A stretch of DNA of 8,651 nt from Spirochaetaceae bacterium (GTDB lineage Bacteria; Spirochaetota; Spirochaetia; Treponematales; Treponemataceae): assembly GCA_031285525.1 (NCBI GenBank), contig JAITWB010000081.1, positions 1 through 8,651 on the forward strand, given 5' to 3'. Below, in pieces: positions 1 through 5,392 of this stretch. Position numbers and translations under genes: made by a program. The notes beneath the pieces were generated by a model. That model saw nothing but the letters and a program-made list of their open reading frames with translations. It had not been told where the DNA came from and ran no database searches. How positions within the stretch are numbered: position 1 is the stretch's first letter; each line of letters starts with the position of its first letter.

Positions 1-845
1 CCCGGCTCCGTAATGGCGGAACAGTCCGCTATGACACTCCGGTCGGCAAAGGTGAATGTTTCCAGCTGATTTATCGGCCCCGACAATTCCGCGGTTATAA
101 CCCGGGAAGGACCCGACACTACCAGATTTTCTGATAATCCATCATACAGTACCGGGAGATTTGCAAAAACCCGGGAACTCTGTATCGGCGCTATCTGAAC
201 AGTGACAGTCACGGAACTGACATTTTCTGCAGACACCATGGTGTTCTGGTTAAGCAAGGCAGCAGAAGCGGTAAAACCGGCGCTCCGTCCGGCTATAGAA
301 ACCGAATCAGAAAGGATCTCCCGGACAGTATCCACCATCGATTGGGGACCCGCTATTTCTACCATAGCTGGATTGACGGAATATCCGGTTACCTGGAAGC
401 CCTTTGCAGGCTCTCCGCTAAAACTGGGAGTCACCGGAACAAAGGAATTCCCCTTCTTATCCAGGGCAAAGGATATCTCCTGGGGCTCGACAGACACCTC
501 AAGGGGATCCGCCGCCAATGCGGTTCCCCCAAGCTGAATCTGCACCGGAATTCGGTAGGTTCCCGGATCGGTAAAATAACTCATATCCACAAAGGCGGTA
601 AAGTCATTCTCCTGAATGGCGCTTATCTGGTTGGGTTCCCCCCGAATGCTGATCCGCACCACCCTCGGATAGGTTCCCGCAGGGGTGAGGGTTCCTTCGG
701 CATAGACGTTCAAAGGTATCGAATAATACCTGCGCCCCAGAGAACTCATCTGATGAAAGAGAAACAGCATGAGGGCAATGGCAAAACAGATAAGCTTTGC
801 AGGCCAGTTATTGAGGGATCGGTCAATCAGTGATTTTAGATTCAT
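1..845 (-). CDS. cdaR: CdaR-like YbbR-domain protein, regulator of diadenylate cyclase (C-terminus cut by window edge)
   Basis: The reading frame is open for 281 codons from an ATG at 845 to the left edge, so the C-terminus is missing. Residues about 15-35 form one hydrophobic membrane segment (LICFAIALMLFLF) after a short basic N-terminus; the rest should lie outside the membrane. Two YbbR-type beta-rich repeats follow at about 43-128 and 132-225, and a third begins near 226 (NLPVLYDGLSENLVVSGPSRV). In Firmicutes, CdaR binds CdaA through this architecture and modulates its c-di-AMP synthesis. The start is set by a strong ribosome binding site AAGGAGG at 852-858, 6 bases from the ATG, and by a 23-base overlap with the end of cdaA. 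The assignment rests on domain pattern plus the adjacent cdaA. Whether glmM or another gene follows cannot be seen. Confidence 0.88.
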   Translation of the reverse strand, partial: MNLKSLIDRSLNNWPAKLICFAIALMLFLFHQMSSLGRRYYSIPLNVYAEGTLTPAGTYPRVVRISIRGEPNQISAIQENDFTAFVDMSYFTDPGTYRIPVQIQLGGTALAADPLEVSVEPQEISFALDKKGNSFVPVTPSFSGEPAKGFQVTGYSVNPAMVEIAGPQSMVDTVREILSDSVSIAGRSAGFTASAALLNQNTMVSAENVSSVTVTVQIAPIQSSRVFANLPVLYDGLSENLVVSGPSRVITAELSGPINQLETFTFADRSVIADCSAITEP

Positions 846-1638
846 TACTGCCCTCCTTTGACCCAACCGATTCCACCGAAAGCTCAAGCTGCTCTTCCAA
901 AGTCTTCGTCAACTGCTCTTGAGTCAAATCGTAGTACAGCTTGGAATCGTAGGCAAGACTGATGGCTCCGGTCTCCTCAGAAACGATGAGCACCACCGCA
1001 TCGGTCTCTTCCGAAACCCCCAAAGCCGCACGATGCCGGGTTCCGAAGGTCTTACGGATATCCTGCTGTTCCGAGAGGGGAAGAAAACAGCCCGCAGCTA
1101 TGACCCGCCCCTCCTGTATAAGAACCGCTCCGTCGTGAAGGGGCGTATCGTGACCGAATATCGTAATAAGCAAACTGGAAGAAAGCTCTGCATTAAGCCG
1201 GGTACCGGTATCTGCGATATCCTTGAGCCTGGTATGACGGACAAACACCGCAAGCATTCCCCGCCGCTGGTTCGAAAGCATCTCCGCCGCAGTCAGCACC
1301 GCTTCCAAATGGCTGTGTTTCGAACGGCTTCCTATCTTAAACCAGTCACCCTGTCCCAGCTTGAGAAAGATCTTTCGCAGTTCAGGCTGAAAAACGATGG
1401 CGACACCGATGAGCAATCCCGGCGCTATGATGTTCAGAAGCCACATAACGGTTCCCAGATTGAAGAAAAGCGCCGCCGCAAAGAGCAGGATCAACGCTAC
1501 GGCGCCCTTTATGAGCTGCATCGCCTGTGTCTTTACGATTAGTCCGTAGGCCTTATACAGTATAAATGTCAGTATCCCGATATCGAGAACCGGTCTGACA
1601 TACTCGTATATGCCGGAAAGAGCATCAAATACACCCAC
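823..1638 (-). CDS. cdaA: Diadenylate cyclase CdaA (membrane-bound c-di-AMP synthase)
   Basis: The 271-residue product makes cyclic di-AMP from two ATP at the cytoplasmic membrane. Three hydrophobic segments (about 16-34, 44-60 and 64-84) precede a cytoplasmic DAC domain. The catalytic motifs are intact: TPLHDGAVLI with DGA at 169-171, GTRHRAALG with RHR at 201-203, and SEETG at 220-224. Length matches the CdaA family (about 270), unlike DisA or CdaS. The start is a GTG at 1636-1638, with AGGAG at 1648-1652, nine bases upstream. This start overlaps the end of folP by 14 bases, and the cdaA end overlaps cdaR by 23, suggesting coupled translation with both. The C-terminal tail after about residue 250 is acidic and Ser-rich and probably disordered. 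In other bacteria c-di-AMP controls potassium and osmolyte uptake and cell-wall homeostasis. Confidence 0.96.
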   Translation of the reverse strand: MGVFDALSGIYEYVRPVLDIGILTFILYKAYGLIVKTQAMQLIKGAVALILLFAAALFFNLGTVMWLLNIIAPGLLIGVAIVFQPELRKIFLKLGQGDWFKIGSRSKHSHLEAVLTAAEMLSNQRRGMLAVFVRHTRLKDIADTGTRLNAELSSSLLITIFGHDTPLHDGAVLIQEGRVIAAGCFLPLSEQQDIRKTFGTRHRAALGVSEETDAVVLIVSEETGAISLAYDSKLYYDLTQEQLTKTLEEQLELSVESVGSKEGSNESKITD

Positions 1639-2521
1639 TCGCTTCCGCTCCTGTCATCTGTTTATGAACCTGTAGTGCCGACACTTGTAGTGTCTTGAGT
1701 ACCGCAAGCATATCAACGGTTTCCTTCACATCGTGCACTCGCACCATCGATGCCCCCAACAATACCGAAACAAGCTCCGCCGAGAGGGTTCCTGCGAGAC
1801 GCTCCGCAGTGGGACGCCCCGTTACCGCGCCGATACAGCCCTTTCGGGAAAGCGCCATGAGAACCGGAAACCCGGTACGGGCAAACCGATCTGTCCCCGC
1901 GATAAGGGCGTAGTTCGCCGCCGTATCCTTCCCAAAGCCGATGCCGGGATCGATGATAATCCTGTCCCGGCGTATCCCGGCGGAAAGCGCAAAGGCGCAC
2001 CGCTGGGTAAGATACTCCAGCACTTCCGCTACCGCATCAGTATACAGCACGTTCTGCTGCATTATATCCGGGGTACCCCGTTTGTGCATCAATATAACAG
2101 GAAGCCCCTTTTCCGCCGCAAAAGACGCCAGATCCGGGTCATCTTCAAGGGCGGAAATATCATTGACTATATCCGCTCCTGCCTGCCACGCTGCTTCCAT
2201 GACGCACTTCTTACGGGTATCCACCGAAATAGGGACAGAGCTCTGTCTGCGAATCCCCTCTATAACCGGAACAACCCGGCTTATCTCTTCTTCCGCAGAA
2301 ACATAGGCGGAACCGGGACGGGTTGATTCGCCGCCGATATCGATAATATCAGCGCCCTCCCCTTCCATCCTGAGGGCAGACTCAACCGCCGCCGCCGTGT
2401 TTGCGAGACGGCTCCCCTCCCAAAAGGAATCTTCCGTTATGTTAATTATCCCCATAACAAAGGCGGGACGGTCAGTTGTAAGCTGCCGCTGCGCCAGAGG
2501 AATAGCTGATGGAGGATACAT
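1625..2521 (-). CDS. folP: Dihydropteroate synthase
   Basis: The 298-residue cytoplasmic TIM-barrel enzyme joins p-aminobenzoate to 6-hydroxymethyl-dihydropterin diphosphate in folate synthesis; it is the sulfonamide target. Motifs, numbered from the start chosen here: MGIINIT (23-29), DIGGESTRPGS (61-71), DTRK (101-104), ND (120-121), MHKRGTP (145-151), DPGIGFGK (191-198), LSRKGCIG (224-231) and RVHDV (261-265). The first motif reads NITEDSF where most homologues have N(V/A)TPDSF. An in-frame ATG lies 14 codons further upstream at 2563, but the ATG at 2519-2521 is preferred because AAGGAG (2529-2534) sits 7 bases before it and the family motif then begins near residue 23. With this start the gene overlaps dxs by 50 bases and cdaA by 14. 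The tail beyond the last motif is slightly longer than usual. It is not known from the sequence whether folP affects c-di-AMP; operon membership is probably conserved convenience. Confidence 0.95.
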   Translation of the reverse strand: MYPPSAIPLAQRQLTTDRPAFVMGIINITEDSFWEGSRLANTAAAVESALRMEGEGADIIDIGGESTRPGSAYVSAEEEISRVVPVIEGIRRQSSVPISVDTRKKCVMEAAWQAGADIVNDISALEDDPDLASFAAEKGLPVILMHKRGTPDIMQQNVLYTDAVAEVLEYLTQRCAFALSAGIRRDRIIIDPGIGFGKDTAANYALIAGTDRFARTGFPVLMALSRKGCIGAVTGRPTAERLAGTLSAELVSVLLGASMVRVHDVKETVDMLAVLKTLQVSALQVHKQMTGAEASGCI

Positions 2522-4439
2522 AGGATGACTCCTTATAATGAAGTGACCGAACACGGTCGGCAAGGGAACAACTATCGAGACCTATCTCCGAGAGAATCTC
2601 GAACCGTTTACCCTGAGCAACAAACCTGTCAGGAAAACCGCACACTCCGGTATGAACCGCAGGAAAGGCCTTGAGCAACAAAGATTCCAGAAACTCCCCA
2701 ATCCCTCCGGTAACGGCTCCGTCTTCGACAAAAAGCACCGAGGAATACCGGGATGCAAGGGAGATAAAATACCCCTCATCCAGAGGCTTGATAAACCGCA
2801 GATTATAGATATCCGCCGCAATTCCGTCTCCTGCAAGGATTTTCGCCGCTCCGTACACCTCAGGGAATATCCCCCCGGTACAGACGATAAGCGCCTCAGA
2901 GGAACCGAATTCCGCAGAAACAGATCCTGCCAAGCTCCGTTCGGCGCCGACAAGAACACCCCGTCCGCACACCAGCGGCTCAGAGAAGGCAGACAGCTCC
3001 TGAGGGCAGGGATTTTTGGGATACCGAATCACGACAGATCCAGGCTGACATACCGCCCAGGAGAGAAAGAGCTCCAGTTCCGCCGCCGACGCAGGAGCCA
3101 GCATCGAGATTCCCGGCACCGGACGAAACAGGGCGATATCGTAAATTCCCTGATGGGTCTCACCATCATCAGGGACAGCTCCGCTCCGATCCAGCATAAA
3201 AACAACCCCTGCATCCTGAAGGGCAATATCGTGGATCACCTGATCCACCGCCCGCTGCATAAAGGTTGAATAAATTGCTACCACCGGCTTCATTCCCGCA
3301 AGAGCCAATCCCCCGGCGAAGGTAACTGCGTGCTGTTCTGCAATATCAACATCAAAAAACCGATCAGGATAGCGCTGCTGAAACACTGCAAGCCCTGTCC
3401 CCTTCGCCATAGCGGCGGTAATAGCGACTATCTTGCTGTTTTCTTCCGCCAGGGCGGTTATGGAACGGGAAAAGACTTCGGTAAAACTAAGGACATCGAA
3501 TTTCTCGACAATACCGTCAGTGGTACAAAAAGGACCAATTCCGTGAAACTTGGCAGGATCATTTTCGGCAGGACTGTAGCCCCGCCCCTTCTGGGTTACC
3601 ACATGAACAACCACGGGACGCTTGAGAAGCTTTACCCGTTCCAAAATCTTTTCAAGTTCTTCTATATTATGACCATTAAAAGGTCCGGCATATTCAAATC
3701 CCAGATCTGAAAAGAGATTATCCTTGAGAAAAAGCCCCTTGAGCCCCCGCTTGAATCGAAAGATAAAATTGGACAATGATTTACCGACCAACGGAATGGA
3801 GCTGATAACCTTATCTACATTGGTTCTAAAGAGCTGGTAAGAAGTGGTCATGGTAAGACGGCTCAGATAGCGGGAAAGGGCGCCGAAATTTTCGCCTATG
3901 GACATCCGGTTATCGTTCAATATCACGATAAGATCATCCCCGAGCTGTCCTGCATGGGAAAGCGCCTCAAAGGCCATGCCCCCACTGAGGGCTCCGTCCC
4001 CGATTACGGCAATAACCTTCCCGTTTTTGCCGGAGAGTCTCCTGCCCTTGAGTAGTCCCAAAGCAGAAGAGATAGAGGTAGAAGAATGCCCTGTATCGAA
4101 TAAATCGTGTTCGCTTTCGGAACGCTTGGGAAATCCAGCAAGACCGCCCCGCCTCCGGAGCGTAGAAAAACGAGAAAACCTGCCTGTAAGAAGTTTATGG
4201 GTATAACTCTGATGCCCCACATCCCAGACAAAAGCATCATCAGGACTGCCAAACACCCGATGCAAGGCGATGGTCAGTTCCACCACCCCCAGATTGCTCG
4301 CCAGATGTCCGCCGTTCGCCCCAACGACTTCAATAATCGTCTCCCTAATCTCACGGGACAACAGACGAAGCTCCCGATGAGTCAGCCTCTGTAAATCGGC
4401 GGGAGAGGTAATGCCGGGTAATATCTGACTTAATTCCAT
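2472..4439 (-). CDS. dxs: 1-deoxy-D-xylulose-5-phosphate synthase
   Basis: The 655-residue thiamine-diphosphate enzyme condenses pyruvate and glyceraldehyde 3-phosphate to DXP, the first step of the MEP isoprenoid pathway. It also supplies precursor for thiamine and pyridoxal in many bacteria. Visible motifs: GGHLASNLGVVEL (43-55), FVWDVGHQSYTHK (70-82), the ThDP/Mg site GDGALSGG (147-154) ending in NDNRMSI (175-181), then the pyrimidine domain motif DIAEQHAVTFAGG carrying the catalytic Glu, and DRSGAVPDDGETHQG. The C-terminal transketolase domain follows. The ATG at 4437-4439 fits the family N-terminus, but the ribosome binding site is poor (GTAAGG ends only 1 base before ATG). The protein is somewhat longer than typical (about 620-640) because of a Ser/Tyr/Ala-rich tail of about 25 residues, most of it overlapping folP. 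It is the first gene of the operon; see the nested promoter at 4494-4522. Confidence 0.97.
   Translation of the reverse strand: MELSQILPGITSPADLQRLTHRELRLLSREIRETIIEVVGANGGHLASNLGVVELTIALHRVFGSPDDAFVWDVGHQSYTHKLLTGRFSRFSTLRRRGGLAGFPKRSESEHDLFDTGHSSTSISSALGLLKGRRLSGKNGKVIAVIGDGALSGGMAFEALSHAGQLGDDLIVILNDNRMSIGENFGALSRYLSRLTMTTSYQLFRTNVDKVISSIPLVGKSLSNFIFRFKRGLKGLFLKDNLFSDLGFEYAGPFNGHNIEELEKILERVKLLKRPVVVHVVTQKGRGYSPAENDPAKFHGIGPFCTTDGIVEKFDVLSFTEVFSRSITALAEENSKIVAITAAMAKGTGLAVFQQRYPDRFFDVDIAEQHAVTFAGGLALAGMKPVVAIYSTFMQRAVDQVIHDIALQDAGVVFMLDRSGAVPDDGETHQGIYDIALFRPVPGISMLAPASAAELELFLSWAVCQPGSVVIRYPKNPCPQELSAFSEPLVCGRGVLVGAERSLAGSVSAEFGSSEALIVCTGGIFPEVYGAAKILAGDGIAADIYNLRFIKPLDEGYFISLASRYSSVLFVEDGAVTGGIGEFLESLLLKAFPAVHTGVCGFPDRFVAQGKRFEILSEIGLDSCSLADRVRSLHYKESSYVSSISYSSGAAAAYN
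2529..2534 (-). promoter_or_regulatory. Ribosome binding site deciding the folP start
   Basis: AAGGAG on the minus strand lies 7 bases before the ATG at 2519-2521 and inside the 3' end of dxs. It favours this start over the in-frame ATG at 2563. Confidence 0.8.
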
Positions 4440-4473
4440 GCCTTACAGTGTACCATAGCTAAGAAAATAAAAA

Positions 4474-4519
4474 AAGACCGCAGTTCGTATCGAATTATAT
4501 TCAAAGAAACTGCGGTCTT
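4474..4519 (-). terminator. Intrinsic terminator after the 30-residue basic protein gene
   Basis: A perfect 12-base stem, AAGACCGCAGTT (minus strand, 4519-4508) pairing with AACTGCGGTCTT (4485-4474), encloses a 22-base loop. On the minus strand it runs straight into a T-rich tract (CTTTTTTTATTTTC). The tract is on one side only, so termination should act on minus-strand transcripts from the small gene at 4562-4654 and not on plus-strand transcripts. The loop is longer than usual because it holds a TATAAT box. Confidence 0.85.
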
Positions 4520-4522
4520 CGA
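4494..4522 (-). promoter_or_regulatory. Candidate dxs operon promoter nested in the terminator loop
   Basis: A perfect -10 box TATAAT (minus strand, 4499-4494) lies in the hairpin loop. A weak -35, TCGAAG (4522-4517, 3 of 6 matches), is 17 bases upstream and partly inside the first stem arm. Transcription would start near 4487, just past the loop, giving a leader of about 48 bases before dxs. Such a transcript contains only the second stem arm, so it could not form the terminator. The -10 is seen; the function is inferred. Confidence 0.5.
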
Positions 4523-4561
4523 CCAATGATGGCTTGTCAAAACGGAACAAGAGAAGTTTAA

Positions 4562-4654
4562 TTACTTCCGCTTCTTGTGCCGATTCTTTCTAAGCTTCTT
4601 CTTACGCTTATGTGTAGCAATCTTCTGACGCTTTCTTTTTCTACCACAGGGCAC
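4562..4654 (-). CDS. Tiny basic ribosomal-type protein, AURKAIP1/COX24-like (bL38/mS38-type)
   Basis: This short gene encodes 30 residues from a GTG start at 4652-4654 to TAA at 4562-4564: it begins MPCGRKRKRQKIATHKRK and ends LRKNRHKKRK. Eighteen of the 30 residues are Lys or Arg, as expected for a protein buried in ribosomal RNA. The pattern (MP-x-G-K/R-KRKR...K-I/M-ATHKRKK...LRKNRHKKK) matches from memory the AURKAIP1/COX24-domain family, small bacterial ribosomal proteins related to mitochondrial mS38; a bL38 protein of this type is reported from Bacteroidetes ribosomes. Support is strong for so short a frame: AAGGAG 7 bases upstream, a good promoter at 4686-4714 and a terminator 42 bases after the stop. 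It is therefore probably a single-gene transcript. Exact ribosome location in this organism is unknown. Confidence 0.85.
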   Translation of the reverse strand: MPCGRKRKRQKIATHKRKKKLRKNRHKKRK

Positions 4655-4661
4655 AACGGCA

Positions 4662-4667
4662 CTCCTT
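4662..4667 (-). promoter_or_regulatory. Ribosome binding site deciding the GTG start of the 30-residue protein
   Basis: AAGGAG on the minus strand lies 7 bases before GTG at 4652-4654. The nearby ATG at 4668-4670 is in another frame and has no site of its own, so the GTG is the start. Confidence 0.8.
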
Positions 4668-4685
4668 CATGAAAAAACTGAGATT

Positions 4686-4714
4686 ATTATGAACGAAAAG
4701 AAGTGAGAGGTCAA
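4686..4714 (-). promoter_or_regulatory. Housekeeping-type promoter for the 30-residue protein gene
   Basis: On the minus strand, TTGACC (4714-4709, 5 of 6) is followed after exactly 17 bases by CATAAT (4691-4686, 5 of 6). This is the best promoter in the window. Transcription should start near 4679, giving a leader of about 25 bases before GTG. Strong constitutive expression would suit a ribosomal protein. Confidence 0.75.
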
Positions 4715-4759
4715 GTACTGAAACGCTTAGTACCGAAAAAAAGAGCTCTTTCTTTTTCC

Positions 4760-4788
4760 TTAACAAACCACCTTCACCTTCCGATACA
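4760..4788 (+). promoter_or_regulatory. Weak candidate promoter for the secreted-protein operon
   Basis: TTAACA (4760-4765, 5 of 6) is separated by 17 bases from GATACA (4783-4788, 3 of 6). The start would be near 4795, leaving a leader of about 22 bases that still contains the AAGGAG site at 4804-4809. The -10 is poor, so an activator or another sigma factor may be needed, or the real promoter may lie elsewhere in the 162-base gap. Confidence 0.3.
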
Positions 4789-4801
4789 TAAAAGTGAAGG
4801 T
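4770..4801 (+). repeat. Inverted repeat before the secreted-protein gene
   Basis: ACCTTCAC (4770-4777) and GTGAAGGT (4794-4801) are perfect 8-base arms around a 16-base loop. The second arm ends 2 bases before the AAGGAG ribosome binding site and the first overlaps the candidate promoter spacer. There is no T-tract, so it is not a terminator. It could be an operator or an mRNA hairpin affecting translation of the gene at 4817. Confidence 0.55.
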
Positions 4802-4816
4802 ATAAGGAGCCGCTAG

Positions 4817-5359
4817 ATGTCTTTGAAGCCGCTGACAGCGCCGATATTGTTTCTCTTTTTTTCAGCCGCCCTCTCTGCGGCCTCGGTTAACATAGCGGTT
4901 TTTCAGAAAACAGCTCTTTCAGGAGAGAACGCTCAAGTTGGGGAAGCTACCCGCATAATAGAAAACACTATCATGGATTACTACTTTGAGAAGGGTTTTA
5001 TTATCTCCAACGAACGGACTTCCACAGATTGGGAGGCTTATAAGGACGAAGAGACCGGTTTACAGCAAGCAAAAGCGGGATACGCCGAATACTTTGTGGC
5101 AGTACTGATTCCGCTGGAAACCACAGTACAACCGGTGAATATGAAATACATCCGCCCTGTTTCATGGCGGGTGGTTCGAACAGCGGACGGAGCGGTTCTC
5201 GCCCAAGGAGAATCAGTTCCCGGTGCGCTAAAAGACAACCCTCAGGGAAGCTCTCCGAGCGGCTCGAAACAGACCGAACAGGATCCGGTCAAGGGTATAG
5301 GGATTTTTGCTGCAGGAATTGCGCAGGATACCATCGATGTTATACAGAAAAGCAGATAA
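4817..5359 (+). CDS. Secreted protein of unknown function, 180 residues
   Basis: I do not recognise the family. The N-terminus is a signal peptide: SLK, then a hydrophobic core (about 5-19, APILFLFFSAAL) and a likely cleavage site near SAAS (20-23). No Cys follows, so it is not a lipoprotein. The mature part starts with a strand (VNIAVFQ, 24-30), then an amphipathic helix (about 40-58) and EKGFIISNER. Then comes an AKAGYAEYFVAVLIPLE segment (85-101) and a beta-rich region with SWRVVRTADGAVLAQGE (116-131). This order resembles periplasmic anticodon-binding-like folds (FlgT, LpoB, TolB N-terminus), but that is only a guess from the pattern. A Ser/Gly/Gln-rich stretch (140-156) precedes a final helix (160-178). 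The start has AAGGAG at 4804-4809, 7 bases upstream. The stop is 33 bases before the RlpA/SPOR-type gene, so the two are probably co-transcribed and may work together in the envelope. Confidence 0.85.
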   Translation: MSLKPLTAPILFLFFSAALSAASVNIAVFQKTALSGENAQVGEATRIIENTIMDYYFEKGFIISNERTSTDWEAYKDEETGLQQAKAGYAEYFVAVLIPLETTVQPVNMKYIRPVSWRVVRTADGAVLAQGESVPGALKDNPQGSSPSGSKQTEQDPVKGIGIFAAGIAQDTIDVIQKSR

Positions 5360-5381
5360 ATGCGGAATACAATTTCGCTGC

Positions 5382-5386
5382 AGGAG
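5382..5386 (+). promoter_or_regulatory. Ribosome binding site deciding the start of the SPOR-domain protein
   Basis: AGGAG (within GCAGGAG) lies 6 bases before the ATG at 5393. The in-frame ATG at 5360 has no such site and would add 11 residues in front of a good signal peptide, so 5393 is preferred. Confidence 0.75.
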
Positions 5387-5392
5387 TGGATT

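Noticed and set aside
202..833. Plus-strand open frames at 202-537 and 342-833
   Set aside because: They run antisense to cdaR, whose frame is uninterrupted with a strong ribosome binding site and a recognisable YbbR product; the plus-strand translations have no family features.
919..1542. Plus-strand open frame of 207 codons
   Set aside because: Antisense shadow of cdaA, whose DGA and RHR motifs are intact; the shadow protein is Arg/Lys-rich low-quality sequence.
1733..2326. Plus-strand open frame of 197 codons
   Set aside because: Antisense shadow of folP; no ribosome binding site or recognisable domain.
2652..3710. Plus-strand open frames opposite dxs (2652-3269 and 3330-3710)
   Set aside because: dxs motifs are continuous on the minus strand over this range; the opposite frames have no supporting signals.
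4440..4473. Possible thiamine-diphosphate riboswitch before dxs
   Set aside because: Only about 48 bases lie between the candidate transcription start and ATG, too short for a THI box, and no THI-box sequence is visible.
4817..4885. Lipoprotein signal on the 180-residue secreted protein
   Set aside because: The cleavage region reads ALSAASVN with no Cys, so no lipobox is present.
5360..5392. Upstream ATG for the SPOR-domain protein
   Set aside because: It would put 11 residues ahead of a good signal peptide and has no ribosome binding site, whereas AGGAG precedes the ATG at 5393.
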